The notes: generated by a model from the letters alone, not told the origin. DNA of 44,401 nucleotides from an uncultured Collinsella sp. (GCA_959599915.1 CAUGJE010000016.1:1-44401); one strand, 5' to 3'; positions 15,265-23,583 are shown, counted from the stretch's first letter. Numbers and translations: made by a program.

Positions 15265-16359
15265 ATGGGTCTGATTCAAAAGAAGGACGAAAAGGACGAG
15301 ATCGACGGCATCCAGATCATCGAGCGCGGCGAAGGCCCCAATGGTGATGAGGACGAGAAGATCGACCTGGTCGCCGGTACGTCTGCCGAGCATATTGCAG
15401 CTGGCACGACGGCCGAGGAAGAGGACGCCCGTCTGGAGGCTCAGATCGCCGCAGATGCCGCTGACGAGAACCTGATGCCCGAGGCCCAGGATGAGGACGA
15501 CGATGCCCTGGATTCCGATGAGGGCGATCGCGCATCCAAGCACAAGAAGACGATGATTGCCGCCTTTGTGGTCGCAGTCGTGATCGCTGCCGTGGTCGGC
15601 TTCTTTATTGGCAATGGCGGCTTTGGCGGCAAGGGTGTCGGTTCGTCGACCCTGACCGAGGACCAGCTCGATTCGACCGTGGCAAGCTATAGCTACAACG
15701 GCAAGAAGAGCGACATCACCGCGCGCGAGGCCATCGAGAGCCAGTACAGCTTGGATACCGTCAAGGATAGCGATGGTAACTACACGGCTCCTTCCGCCGA
15801 CGTCATCCTGTCTTACGTGCGCAACAAGATCCTGCTCGATGCTGCCGAGAACGAGGGCATTACCGTCTCTTCTAAGGAGATGAAGAAGTACGCCGAGGAT
15901 TCTATCGGCACTTCGGACTACGATACTATGGCCAAGCAGTATGGCGTCTCCAAGGACCAGGCCAAGCAGATTGTCCGCCAGTCCGCGACGCTGCAGAAGC
16001 TCTACAAGAAGAAGGTCGGCGACAGTTCCGCAAGCATGCCAACCGCCCCGACCGAGCCTGCTGACGGCAACGAGGAGACCGCGAGCAAGGACTACGCCGA
16101 CTACATCATCAACCTTGCCGGCGACGAGTGGGATAGCTCAAAGGGCACTTGGAAGGATGCCGACAGCACCTATGCCAAGGCCTTCGCTGACGATGCCTTT
16201 ACGGCCGATAGCGCCACCTACAAGCAGGCCATGACCGCCTATTACACCGCCTACCAGCAGTATTCCTCGCAGGCTTCGAGTGCCAGCTCCAAGTGGACCG
16301 AGTATGCTAACGGCCTCTACGCCAAGGCCAACATCAGCATCTACGGCCTGTTTGCGTAA
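15265..16359 (+). CDS. Membrane-anchored SurA-like chaperone domain protein
   Basis: A 364-residue protein. The cytoplasmic N-terminus (1-95) is very acidic. A transmembrane helix (about 96-116) is followed by an extracellular helical domain with NKILLDAAENEGITVSSKEM, SIGTSDYDTMAKQYGVSKDQ and a QIVRQSATLQKLYKK helix. This order matches the N-terminal chaperone module of SurA/PrsA-type foldases. No parvulin prolyl isomerase domain is seen. The C-terminus is rich in Ala, Tyr, Ser and Asp. A role in folding exported proteins is likely but inferred. AAGGAG lies 8 bases before ATG 15265. It is a single gene bounded by terminators at 15198 and 16400. Confidence 0.75.
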   Translation: MGLIQKKDEKDEIDGIQIIERGEGPNGDEDEKIDLVAGTSAEHIAAGTTAEEEDARLEAQIAADAADENLMPEAQDEDDDALDSDEGDRASKHKKTMIAAFVVAVVIAAVVGFFIGNGGFGGKGVGSSTLTEDQLDSTVASYSYNGKKSDITAREAIESQYSLDTVKDSDGNYTAPSADVILSYVRNKILLDAAENEGITVSSKEMKKYAEDSIGTSDYDTMAKQYGVSKDQAKQIVRQSATLQKLYKKKVGDSSASMPTAPTEPADGNEETASKDYADYIINLAGDEWDSSKGTWKDADSTYAKAFADDAFTADSATYKQAMTAYYTAYQQYSSQASSASSKWTEYANGLYAKANISIYGLFA

Positions 16360-16399
16360 AGAGTTGCACGGCTCATCGAGCATCTAGCTGATAGAAAAC

Positions 16400-16440
16400 A
16401 AATTGCCCGCCAGTACGGAAGTCGTTCTGGCGGGCAATTT
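16400..16440. terminator. Bidirectional terminator
   Basis: A perfect 14-bp stem AAATTGCCCGCCAG/CTGGCGGGCAATTT. A-rich and T-rich flanks on both sides let it serve both the SurA-like gene (plus) and the XRE gene (minus). Confidence 0.85.
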
Positions 16441-16473
16441 GCGTTGAGGGCGTGATTGGCGGCTTAATTATGG

Positions 16474-16713
16474 CTATTCATCTTTAAGTCCAAAAAGGCT
16501 ATCGGCTTCATCGTCGGATATATATTCCAGTACATCGCCCGGTTGGCAGTCGAGTGCCCGGCATATCGCGTCAAGAGTTGAAAAGCGCACGGCAGAAACC
16601 TTGCCCGTCTTGATACGCGACATATTGACCTGGGAGATGCCCACGCGTTCCGCAAGCTCTTTGGATGAGATCTTGCGTTCGGCGAGCATGCGGTCGAGCC
16701 GCAGAATAATCAT
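16474..16713 (-). CDS. XRE family transcriptional regulator
   Basis: A 79-residue Cro/C1-type helix-turn-helix protein with almost nothing beyond the DNA-binding domain. The helices are RLDRMLAERKISSKELAERV, GISQVNMSRIKTGKV and TLDAICRALDCQPGDVLEYI, which is the short YozG-like form. It is the second gene of a two-gene minus-strand unit, starting 9 bases after the DUF2975 membrane protein stops. In Bacillus and many other bacteria such small XRE proteins sit next to DUF2975 proteins and are thought to control the pair; the DNA target here is unknown. Confidence 0.88.
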   Translation of the reverse strand: MIILRLDRMLAERKISSKELAERVGISQVNMSRIKTGKVSAVRFSTLDAICRALDCQPGDVLEYISDDEADSLFGLKDE

Positions 16714-16722
16714 GGATTCCCC

Positions 16723-17361
16723 CTAGAGCAACTCGTCATCTTGTATTTGCAGGATACACCCGTACTGGAAGACGCTGGCAATCAGGCTAATAATCAGGCC
16801 TGCAAAGACCATAGAGAGGTCGAGGTGCTGGCCGCCAAGCGCATCCGTAAAGTTGCCGCCAAATCCTGAGAGTATCAGCCCCGTGACTATGGCACCAAGA
16901 AGCTTCACAGCAACGCCGCCAATAAGGAACAAATGTCCTACTTGACGTAGTATGCGGATGCATTCGAGGTCAAAGGGCCTGCCCGCCTTTTCAATGGCGG
17001 AGAAAAACCTGTATGCGCTTAGCACAATGGCAAGCGCAAGGCATGTCATCATGGCGCTCCCTATGGCAGTATGACCGTCGTGCGCGACAAGCATAAGAGG
17101 GGTCTGTTCATTGGCGCCGACGAGAGCGAGAGATGGCCCTTCACCGGCATTAAGCTCTACGGATTGGAGGCAGAACCCTTGGGAGAGGCTAGGCAATATG
17201 ACTAGATCTTCGATTGCAATGACTGCGAGGAGTGCCAGAGCGAGCGCCACGATGGTGCAGATTGTGCCCCATTTGCAGTAGCGAGTGAGCTTCCTCAGTT
17301 TGGCTATTGCCTGTTCACGGTCGATGGCTTCATTCGATTTGGATACGTTCCAGCGGATCAT
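16723..17361 (-). CDS. DUF2975 membrane protein
   Basis: A 212-residue integral membrane protein with about four transmembrane helices (after YCKWG; MMTCLALAIVLSAYRFF; VGHLFLIGGVAVKLLGAIV; MVFAGLIISLIASVFQYG). The order of helices and the C-terminal GCILQIQDDELL, right before an XRE gene, match the DUF2975 family. GGAGGAG lies just before ATG 17361. The frame is open five codons further, but that start has no ribosome-binding site. The function of DUF2975 is unknown. Confidence 0.82.
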   Translation of the reverse strand: MIRWNVSKSNEAIDREQAIAKLRKLTRYCKWGTICTIVALALALLAVIAIEDLVILPSLSQGFCLQSVELNAGEGPSLALVGANEQTPLMLVAHDGHTAIGSAMMTCLALAIVLSAYRFFSAIEKAGRPFDLECIRILRQVGHLFLIGGVAVKLLGAIVTGLILSGFGGNFTDALGGQHLDLSMVFAGLIISLIASVFQYGCILQIQDDELL

Positions 17362-17397
17362 AGCTCCTCCAACCAATGTCTTGGATGATACTTGTAT

Positions 17398-17426
17398 CTT
17401 ATAACATGCTTAACGACAAACGATAA
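17398..17426 (-). promoter_or_regulatory. Promoter for DUF2975-XRE
   Basis: On the minus strand TTATCG (17426-17421), a 17-base spacer and TATAAG (17403-17398) precede the DUF2975 start by about 35 bases. The -35 part lies in the word CGATAAAC, which also occurs near 39319 and 44210. Confidence 0.45.
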
Positions 17427-17787
17427 ACAATTACATAATAGAGTAAGTAATATTTGTAAGACGAATAGCGAGAGCTTATGGCACATTCAGGGAGTGGGAG
17501 TTTGGCGCGCGGGGGATGGACGAGTATTGAAATATCCTGCAACCGTACAAGTGCTTCATCGGGTTTCCCAATTCATCCGGGAAAACGGCCGTAAACGATT
17601 GCAAATAACCGTTGAGCGGTCGAAAACTACCGTTCACCGATAATCTCAAAACTGGTTCTAACTGGTATTAAATCAAAAAGACCAATTCACAAATCTTCAC
17701 AATGACCTGCATTTTTTCTACACGCTATATTTAGCCGCCCTACGTTGTTTGGACACAGGAAAAGATCCGATCTTTTGCCAAAGCATT

Positions 17788-17804
17788 TCGAAACGGTTTC
17801 AAAA
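17788..17804. promoter_or_regulatory. Cre-like LacI-family operator
   Basis: GAAACGGTTTC (17791-17801) is a near-perfect palindrome with the shape of sites bound by CcpA and other LacI-family regulators. It lies about 260 bases before the PTS EIIA gene. Confidence 0.4.
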
Positions 17805-17933
17805 CTGCAGGTAGAAGTGTTAACGAGCGGTGAACGGTCGATTTATCACCGTGAGCGGTGCAAAAACGTTTTACTGTATGAATCAACGAAAGCGTCCTCT
17901 TCTGGGGTGATATAGTGACAACAACACGTCATG

Positions 17934-17946
17934 TGGTTACTACCAG
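17934..17946. promoter_or_regulatory. GntR/HutC-type operator (PTS promoter)
   Basis: TGGTTACTACCAG, a TGGT/ACCA palindrome, is repeated exactly at 22226-22238 before agaS. A further half-site pair (ACCACTGGT, 17955-17963) follows. This fits binding by the GntR protein encoded at 21454. Confidence 0.65.
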
Positions 17947-18062
17947 TTTAGAAACCACTGGTCTTCAACGAACGCTTTCCAAGAAGCTTTAAGGGCGAGC
18001 GCCCGCTGGCTTCCGAAAATCATCGGACTCGTATTGCACATACCTTCGGAAGGGAAATTTGA

Positions 18063-18506
18063 ATGGTTGGCTTTATTCTTACCGGTCATGGACAGTTCGC
18101 ACCCGGCCTCGCAAGCGCTATCGCTATGGTCGCCGGCGACCAGCCCGCTTTTACCGTCGTTCCTTTTGAGGGCGACCAGGCTGCTTCCTACGGTGAGGAT
18201 CTCCGCGCCGCTATCACCGCCATGCGCGAGGAGTGCGATGGCGTGCTCGTCTTTACCGACCTGCTCGGTGGTACCCCGTTTAACCAGTCGATGATGATTG
18301 CCCAGGATGTCGACAATGTCGAGGTTCTGACTGGCACCAACCTTCCCATGGTTATTGAGCTTCTGTTCCTCCGCGGTAACGCCACGCTCGCCGAGCTTGG
18401 CGAGCAGGCCGTGACCGTTGGCCAGACGGGCATCACCGCCCAGACGGTCGCATCCGTTGCCGGCTCCGAGGAAGAGGATATCTTCGGCGACGAGGACGGC
18501 ATCTAA
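18063..18506 (+). CDS. PTS mannose-family EIIA
   Basis: A 147-residue cytoplasmic phosphocarrier that passes phosphate from HPr to EIIB. The phosphorylated residue is His9 in LTGHGQFAPG. The fold signature DGVLVFTDLLGGTPFNQS is present, and the length is usual for a separate EIIA. The C-terminus is acidic (SEEEDIFGDEDGI). GGAAGGG lies before ATG 18063. It is the first gene of the PTS operon and its stop overlaps the start of the yajC-like gene by one base (TAATG). With AgaS and NagA downstream, the sugar is most likely GalNAc or galactosamine, less likely GlcNAc. Confidence 0.9.
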   Translation: MVGFILTGHGQFAPGLASAIAMVAGDQPAFTVVPFEGDQAASYGEDLRAAITAMREECDGVLVFTDLLGGTPFNQSMMIAQDVDNVEVLTGTNLPMVIELLFLRGNATLAELGEQAVTVGQTGITAQTVASVAGSEEEDIFGDEDGI

Positions 18507-18787
18507 TGGCCGATTTCGGAGCCAACGTCCTGAGCTCCTCGGTTGCCCTTTTAGGCCTGCTTGTCGTCATGGGCTTGATTTACACCATCTGGTCGCAAAT
18601 CAACATGAAGAAGAAGCAGAAGTACTTCAAGGAGCTGCACACCGAGCTCAAGCCGGGTCAGGAGGTTCTTTTCGCCGGCGGTATCTACGGAACCGTCAAG
18701 GGCATCGAAGGCGAAAAGGTCCAGATTAAAGTCCGATCCGGTGCCGTCGTAGATGTTTCGCGTTACGCGATTCAGGAGATCAAGTAA
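18506..18787 (+). CDS. YajC-like protein in PTS operon
   Basis: A 93-residue YajC family protein. One N-terminal transmembrane helix (about 11-30, ALLGLLVVMGLIYTIW) is followed by a basic segment (NMKKKQKYFKELH) and a small beta domain (KPGQEVLFAGGIYGTVKGIE, then VQIKVRSGAVVDVSRYAI). YajC is normally an accessory subunit of the SecDF-YajC translocase, but no secD or secF is near. It starts within the EIIA stop codon, so it is co-translated with the PTS. I recall yajC-like genes in other mannose-family PTS loci, for example the pneumococcal hyaluronan locus. A dedicated role with this PTS is therefore likely, though what it does is unknown. Confidence 0.85.
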   Translation: MADFGANVLSSSVALLGLLVVMGLIYTIWSQINMKKKQKYFKELHTELKPGQEVLFAGGIYGTVKGIEGEKVQIKVRSGAVVDVSRYAIQEIK

Positions 18788-18823
18788 CTGTCGTCAGCAA
18801 ATAACGAAAGGAAGCTGATCAAC

Positions 18824-19306
18824 ATGGCAGAACCCAACATTCTTCTTACCCGCATCGATAACCGACTGGTCCATGGTCAGGTCGCTACCCAGTGGAACTC
18901 CACCCTGGGCTCCAACCTCATCCTCGTCGCCAACGACGACGTGTCGACCAACACCATGCGTCAGAACCTCATGAAGATGGCCGCTCCCACCGGCGTCGCT
19001 ACGCGTTTCTTCTCCCTGCAGAAGACCATCGACGTCATCGGCAAGGCGAGCCCGCGCCAGAAGATCTTCATCGTGGCCGAAACACCGGAAGACGTGCTTA
19101 CGCTCGTCAAGGGCGGTGTGCCTATAAAGAAGGTAAACATCGGCAACATGCACATGTCGGAAGGAAAGCGCCAAGTCGCCACCTCCGTCGCAGTTAACGA
19201 CGAGGATGTCGCTGCGTTTAAAGAGCTGCAGGAATTGGGGGTGGAGTTGGAGATCAGGCGCGTTCCGAGCACGCCTGTTGAGGACACGAGCAAGCTCTTC
19301 TCGTAA
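18824..19306 (+). CDS. PTS mannose/sorbose-family EIIB
   Basis: A 160-residue cytoplasmic EIIB that takes phosphate from EIIA and gives it to the incoming sugar. The phosphorylated His17 sits in the family motif RIDNRLVHGQV. Other family signatures are VKGGVPIKKVNIGNMH and EGKRQV. AAAGGAAG precedes ATG 18824, 36 bases after the yajC-like gene. A 90-base gap with two small hairpins (GTCAGG/CCTGAC at about 19324-19343; GTACG/CGTAC at about 19350-19373) separates it from EIIC and may tune the ratio of soluble to membrane subunits. A paralogue at 29690 has lost this His. Confidence 0.92.
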   Translation: MAEPNILLTRIDNRLVHGQVATQWNSTLGSNLILVANDDVSTNTMRQNLMKMAAPTGVATRFFSLQKTIDVIGKASPRQKIFIVAETPEDVLTLVKGGVPIKKVNIGNMHMSEGKRQVATSVAVNDEDVAAFKELQELGVELEIRRVPSTPVEDTSKLFS

Positions 19307-19396
19307 TCCTCGTGATCCACGTTGTCAGGAGTGAAACCCTGACATTCTGTACGTGAAATCCAAAGTGCGTACATACATTTTGAAAGGAGGAGCAAG

Positions 19397-20197
19397 ATGG
19401 AATACACGATCTTCCAGGTCGCTCTGGTCTTCATCGTCACGTTCGTCGCGGCAATCGACCAGTTTAACTTCCTCGAGTCTCTCTATCAGCCCATCGTCAC
19501 CGGCGCCGTCATCGGTCTTATCCTTGGCGACCTCAACACCGGTCTTCTCGTGGGTGGTACTTATCAGCTCATGACGATCGGCAACATGCCGATCGGAGGT
19601 GCTCAGCCGCCTAACGCTGTTATCGGCGGCATCATGGCAGCCATTCTCGCTATCGCTACGGGCCTTGAGCCCAACGCGGCAGTCGGCCTCGCCATTCCGT
19701 TCGCTCTGCTTGGTCAGCTCGGCGTTACCCTGGTCTTCACGCTTATGTCGCCGCTCATGTCCTCCGCGGACAACATGGCTCACAACGCTGACACCAAGGG
19801 TATCGAGCGTCTGAACTACTTCGCCATGGCTCTGCTCGGCCTGATCTTCGCTGTCGTCGTCACCCTGTTCTTCATCGCTGGCGCTACCATCGGTCAGACC
19901 ATCGCTTCCGCCATCCCGACTTGGCTGCAGACCGGTCTGTCCGCTGCAGGCGGCATGATGCGCTTCGTCGGCTTCGCCGTCCTGCTCAAGGTTATGATGA
20001 ACCGCGATATGTGGGGCTTCTTCCTCATGGGCTTTGGCCTCGCGCTCATCACCGTTGCCAACGATTCTCTGGCAACCCCTGCCCTGCTCATCCTCGCTCT
20101 CATCGGCTTCGGCATCGCTTTCTGGGACTTCCAGCAGCAGACCGAGCTGAAGGGTGCAGCTGTTTCTGACGGAGGTGACTTCGAAGATGGCATCTAA
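19397..20197 (+). CDS. PTS mannose-family EIIC
   Basis: A 266-residue integral membrane subunit that forms the sugar channel together with EIID. It is highly hydrophobic, with the family signature IVTGAVIGLILGDLNTGLLVGGTYQL near the N-terminus (residues 33-58) and GNMPIGGAQPPNAVIGGI after it. Length is usual for the family. AAAGGAGGAG lies 6-7 bases before ATG 19397. Its 3' end overlaps the start of EIID by 11 bases, so the two membrane subunits are probably made in equal amounts. Confidence 0.92.
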   Translation: MEYTIFQVALVFIVTFVAAIDQFNFLESLYQPIVTGAVIGLILGDLNTGLLVGGTYQLMTIGNMPIGGAQPPNAVIGGIMAAILAIATGLEPNAAVGLAIPFALLGQLGVTLVFTLMSPLMSSADNMAHNADTKGIERLNYFAMALLGLIFAVVVTLFFIAGATIGQTIASAIPTWLQTGLSAAGGMMRFVGFAVLLKVMMNRDMWGFFLMGFGLALITVANDSLATPALLILALIGFGIAFWDFQQQTELKGAAVSDGGDFEDGI

Positions 20198-21269
20198 TGA
20201 GTATGTGATCCCGGAGCACTACGAGGATCTCACTCCTGCTCCGCAGCTCGACCAGAAGACCCTCAACAAGATGGCTTGGCGCTCCTGCTTCCTGCAGGCC
20301 TCGTTCAACTACGAGCGTATGCAGGCCGCTGGCTGGCTCTACTCCATCATCCCCGGTCTGGAGAAGATCCACACCAACAAGAACGACCTCGCGGCTTCCA
20401 TGAGCCACAACCTGGAGTTCTTCAACACCCACCCGTTCCTCGTCACCTTTGTTATGGGTATCGTGCTTTCGCTCGAGCAGAACAAGGTTGACATCCCCAC
20501 GATCCGCGCCGTCCGCGTCGCCGCAATGGGCCCGCTCGGTGGTATCGGTGACGCCCTGTTCTGGCTGACGCTCGTGCCTATCACGGCCGGCATCACCTCC
20601 AACATGGCCATCAACGGCAACGCCGCTGCGCCGATCATCTTCCTGGTGATCTTCAACGTCGTCCAGTTCGCTCTGCGCTTCTGGCTCATGAACTGGTCCT
20701 ACAAGCTTGGCACCAGCGCTATTGACGCTCTGACTGCCAACATGCAGGCCTTCACGCGTGCCGCTTCCATCATGGGCGTCTTCGTCGTCGGTTGCCTGGT
20801 CGTCACCATGGGTGGCACCCAGATCAACCTCCAGATCCCCAACGGCACCACCCGTGGCCTCTCCGCTACTACCGTGATCGTCTCCGAGAAGGAGGCCGAG
20901 AACTTCACCGGTATGGAGGGCATCGATACCGAGACCGCTGAGGCTGGCACCATGGCCATGACCGATGCCGACGGTAACGCTCTTACCGCTTCCGATGCCG
21001 ACGGCAACGCTGTCGAGTGCGGCGTCACCGATCTGGGCAACGGCATGGCGTCCGTTACCTACGGCACCGTCACCGAGGATCCGGTCAACTTCTCCGTTGC
21101 CGACACCCTCAACACCATCGTCCCGAAGCTCGTCCCGCTTATGCTTACGCTGCTGCTTTACTACATGTTCGCTAAGCACAGCTGGACCCCGACCAAGGGC
21201 ATTCTGCTGCTCTTCGTCCTGGGCATCCTGGGCGCTGGCCCGCTTGGTCTCTGGCCGAGCATCTGGTAA
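20187..21269 (+). CDS. PTS mannose-family EIID with extra loop
   Basis: A 360-residue membrane subunit partner of EIIC. Family signatures are WRSCFLQASFNYERMQAAGW (31-50), AAMGPLGGIGDALFW (112-126) and the C-terminal membrane helices from about 308. Usual members have about 270-300 residues. Here residues about 216-305 hold a long polar segment with TDADGNALTASDADGNAVE-like repeats between two membrane helices, probably on the outer face. GGAGGTGA (20171-20178) is 8 bases before ATG 20187; the frame upstream of this lies inside EIIC and is not used. A terminator at 21336 ends the PTS operon before the GntR gene. Confidence 0.9.
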   Translation: MASNEYVIPEHYEDLTPAPQLDQKTLNKMAWRSCFLQASFNYERMQAAGWLYSIIPGLEKIHTNKNDLAASMSHNLEFFNTHPFLVTFVMGIVLSLEQNKVDIPTIRAVRVAAMGPLGGIGDALFWLTLVPITAGITSNMAINGNAAAPIIFLVIFNVVQFALRFWLMNWSYKLGTSAIDALTANMQAFTRAASIMGVFVVGCLVVTMGGTQINLQIPNGTTRGLSATTVIVSEKEAENFTGMEGIDTETAEAGTMAMTDADGNALTASDADGNAVECGVTDLGNGMASVTYGTVTEDPVNFSVADTLNTIVPKLVPLMLTLLLYYMFAKHSWTPTKGILLLFVLGILGAGPLGLWPSIW

Positions 21270-21335
21270 GGCTCTAGCTTGAGGGGTGTGTCCCTACGCG
21301 GCTCACACCCCGACCCCTTAAGCCATGTGTATGTT

Positions 21336-21376
21336 AAAAGCCGCGTGCTCGAAAGAGCGCGCGGCTTTTGTTTTCT
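21336..21376 (+). terminator. Rho-independent terminator of the PTS operon
   Basis: AAAAGCCGCG...CGCGGCTTTT with a GCTC/GAGC apex and a GAAA loop, followed by GTTTTCT. A further hairpin with GGGGTGTG/CACACCCC arms lies at about 21281-21310. Confidence 0.85.
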
Positions 21377-21453
21377 TGATGATTCGGGTGTGGCAGACAG
21401 ATAATGCTAAACACCCAAGGTAGTAGCCTAGTTTGAGCAAAAGGGAGGATAGG

Positions 21454-22185
21454 ATGGCGATCGGAGCGCGCAAGCAACCGCTGTACGATCAGCTGGTCGA
21501 TATTCTGACCGAAAAGATTGACCATGAATATCGCGCCGGTGACATGATTCCTTCCGAGCGCGAACTTTCGGAGCGCTATGGTCTCTCGCGCACTACGGTA
21601 CGCCTGGCTCTGCAGGAACTGGAGCGTTTAGGACTGGTGGTTCGGCAGCACGGTCGCGGTACCTTTGTGACCGACCGTTCGGCAAAGGCAACCAATCTTA
21701 TGCAGTCCTACAGCTTTACCGAGCAGATGCGTGCGATGGGTCGCGACCCCGAGACCACGATTCTCGATTTTTGCGAGATGGAGGCCGATAAGAATCTGGC
21801 CGAGCATATGGGATTACGTATCGGTGATCGCATTTTTAAGCTCAAGCGCCTTCGTTCTGCCGACAACATGCCCATGATGGTCGAACGTAGCTATCTACCG
21901 GTTCGTCAATTTCTGTCCCTAAAGCGACCGCTGCTGGAGCGTAAGCCGCTTTACGATGTGATTGAGCAAGACTTTAAGCAAAAAATACGCGTGGCCGAAG
22001 AGGAGTTCTATGCGAGCATAGCCCGTCCCACCGATGCCCACCTTTTGGAAATCGTCGAGGGCTCGCCTGTGCTCGATTTGGTTAGGACTACGTATAACGA
22101 GTCAAACGAGGTTGTGGAGTATACGCTCTCGGTTGCTCGTGCCGATCAGTTTAAATACAAGGTTTACCACCAGCGTAGCGATTAG
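21454..22185 (+). CDS. GntR/HutC family repressor
   Basis: A 243-residue one-component regulator. The N-terminal winged helix-turn-helix (residues ~6-75) includes QPLYDQLVDILTEKI, GDMIPSERELSERYGLSRTT and the wing LVVRQHGRGTFV. The rest is a UTRA effector domain, which in NagR/YvoA relatives binds amino-sugar 6-phosphates. It lies between the PTS operon and agaS. The operator-like TGGTTACTACCAG before both units supports it as their repressor, released by GalN-6-P or a similar ligand; the ligand is inferred. GGGAGG is 7 bases before ATG 21454, so the TTG seven codons earlier is rejected. Confidence 0.9.
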   Translation: MAIGARKQPLYDQLVDILTEKIDHEYRAGDMIPSERELSERYGLSRTTVRLALQELERLGLVVRQHGRGTFVTDRSAKATNLMQSYSFTEQMRAMGRDPETTILDFCEMEADKNLAEHMGLRIGDRIFKLKRLRSADNMPMMVERSYLPVRQFLSLKRPLLERKPLYDVIEQDFKQKIRVAEEEFYASIARPTDAHLLEIVEGSPVLDLVRTTYNESNEVVEYTLSVARADQFKYKVYHQRSD

Positions 22186-22225
22186 TGTCTGCACCGTTTC
22201 CATATGATGATTCTTTGTATTTAAC

Positions 22226-22260
22226 TGGTTACTACCAGATAACCAACCGAAGTGTATAAT
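22226..22260 (+). promoter_or_regulatory. agaS promoter with GntR-type operator
   Basis: TGGTTACTACCAG (22226-22238) is identical to the site at 17934. A consensus TATAAT follows at 22255-22260. The -35 region (near 22232-22237) falls inside the operator, so a bound repressor would block RNA polymerase. Confidence 0.65.
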
Positions 22261-22299
22261 TGCACGTCAGAGGATTACTTCTAGAGAGAGGTATTAGAA

Positions 22300-23466
22300 A
22301 TGTTCGAGAAGAGTGTCGAGGAGCTCACCGAGCTCGGCGCCCAGATCACCACGGCCGAGATTGCTCAGCAGCCCGAGCTTTGGCGTGATACGCTCAACAT
22401 CTATCGCGAGAACAAGGAGGCCATCGAGGCTTTTCTGGCTGAGGCTCGCGCTATGGGCGAGGGCCGTCTGTCCGTTGTCTTCACCGGTGCCGGTACGTCC
22501 GACTATGTTGGCGATACCTGCGCCCCGTACCTGCGTCACGCTGGCAACACTGATCTCTACGACTTTAAGCCCATCGCCACGACCGATATCGTGAGCGCCC
22601 CGCGCGACTTCCTGCGCGCCGAGGATCCCACGCTCGTGGTTTCCTTTGCCCGCTCTGGCAACAGCCCCGAGAGCCTTGCTGCCGTTGCCGTTGCCAAGGA
22701 GCTCGTCCACAACGTCAAGTTCCTCAACATCACCTGCGCTCCCGAGGGCAAGCTCGCCGTCGAGTCTGCCGATGATCCCAACGCGCTGACGCTGCTCATT
22801 CCGCGCGCCAACGACAAGGGCTTCGCCATGACCGGTTCTTATTCCTGCATGACCCTGCTCTCCACCCTTATTTTCGACACTGCCTCTGACGAGCAGAAGG
22901 CCGAGTGGGTTGAGACCATCGCCAAGATGGGCGAGGAGGTCATCTCCCGTGAGCCCGAGATCGCCGATTACCTGGCTGGCGACTTCAACCGCGTGACCTA
23001 CTTGGGTTCTGGCTCCTTCGGTGGCCTTGCCCAGGAGAGCCAGCTCAAGATCCTCGAGCTCGCTCACGGTCTGGTCGCTACTTCCTACGACACCTCCATG
23101 GGCTATCGTCACGGACCTAAGTCCTTCGTCGACGATAAGACGCTCGTCTTCGTGTTCGTCAACAACGACGCCTACACCCGTCAGTACGACATCGACATCC
23201 TCAACGAGATCGGTGGCGACGAGATCGCTCAGCACACCGTTGCCGTTCAGCAGGAAGGTGCCACCGTCTATGAGGGTGAGTCCTTCACCTTTAAGGGCTA
23301 CGAGGCACTTCCCGAGGGCTACCTTGCTCTGCCGTTCGTGATGTTTGCTCAGGCTATCAGCCTGCTCAACTCCGTGCGCGTGGGCAACACGCCCGATACG
23401 CCGAGCCCCACCGGTACGGTCAACCGCGTGGTTAAGGGCGTGACGATTCACCCCTTCACCGCTTAA
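22300..23466 (+). CDS. agaS: AgaS-type sugar-phosphate deaminase/isomerase (SIS domains)
   Basis: A 388-residue protein with two SIS domains. AgaS converts galactosamine-6-phosphate to tagatose-6-phosphate plus ammonia. The first SIS has VVFTGAGTSDYVGD and VSFARSGNSPESLAA; the second has VTYLGSGSFGGLAQES. The motif TSMGYRHGPKSFVDD is characteristic of AgaS. The acceptor sequence GlmS would need, an N-terminal glutaminase domain, is absent. GAGAGAGG lies about 8 bases before ATG 22300, behind its own operator-controlled promoter. Together with the nearby NagA-type deacetylase and LacC-type kinase it outlines a GalNAc route. Fructosamine deglycase activity is a less likely alternative. Confidence 0.85.
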   Translation: MFEKSVEELTELGAQITTAEIAQQPELWRDTLNIYRENKEAIEAFLAEARAMGEGRLSVVFTGAGTSDYVGDTCAPYLRHAGNTDLYDFKPIATTDIVSAPRDFLRAEDPTLVVSFARSGNSPESLAAVAVAKELVHNVKFLNITCAPEGKLAVESADDPNALTLLIPRANDKGFAMTGSYSCMTLLSTLIFDTASDEQKAEWVETIAKMGEEVISREPEIADYLAGDFNRVTYLGSGSFGGLAQESQLKILELAHGLVATSYDTSMGYRHGPKSFVDDKTLVFVFVNNDAYTRQYDIDILNEIGGDEIAQHTVAVQQEGATVYEGESFTFKGYEALPEGYLALPFVMFAQAISLLNSVRVGNTPDTPSPTGTVNRVVKGVTIHPFTA

Positions 23467-23484
23467 TCGCGTCCCCCTGTAAGG

Positions 23485-23525
23485 GCGCCCGTCCGCTCAT
23501 AACGGCGGGCGGGCGCTTTTTGTTT
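23485..23525 (+). terminator. Rho-independent terminator after agaS
   Basis: GCGCCCGTCCG pairs with CGGGCGGGCGC and is followed by TTTTTGTTTT. Confidence 0.85.
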
Positions 23526-23583
23526 TACGTGAGCTGGGTATAAGCATCACCACAGTCAACTGCTTTAGAAGCAAGGAGTGCAT

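Larger units (their letters stand above)
17427..18062. other. Long gene-free region before the amino-sugar PTS operon
   Basis: About 640 bases, AT-rich, with no convincing gene. It holds a GGTGAACGGT word at 17829-17838 and its complement at 17629-17638, with related ACCGTTGAGCGGT and CACCGTGAGCGGTG nearby. It also holds a palindrome AAAAGAT/ATCTTTT (17761-17777), a cre-like site (17791-17801) and a GntR-type operator (17934-17946). TATAGT at 17911-17916 could be the -10 box of the PTS promoter; no good -35 box is seen. Confidence 0.5.
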
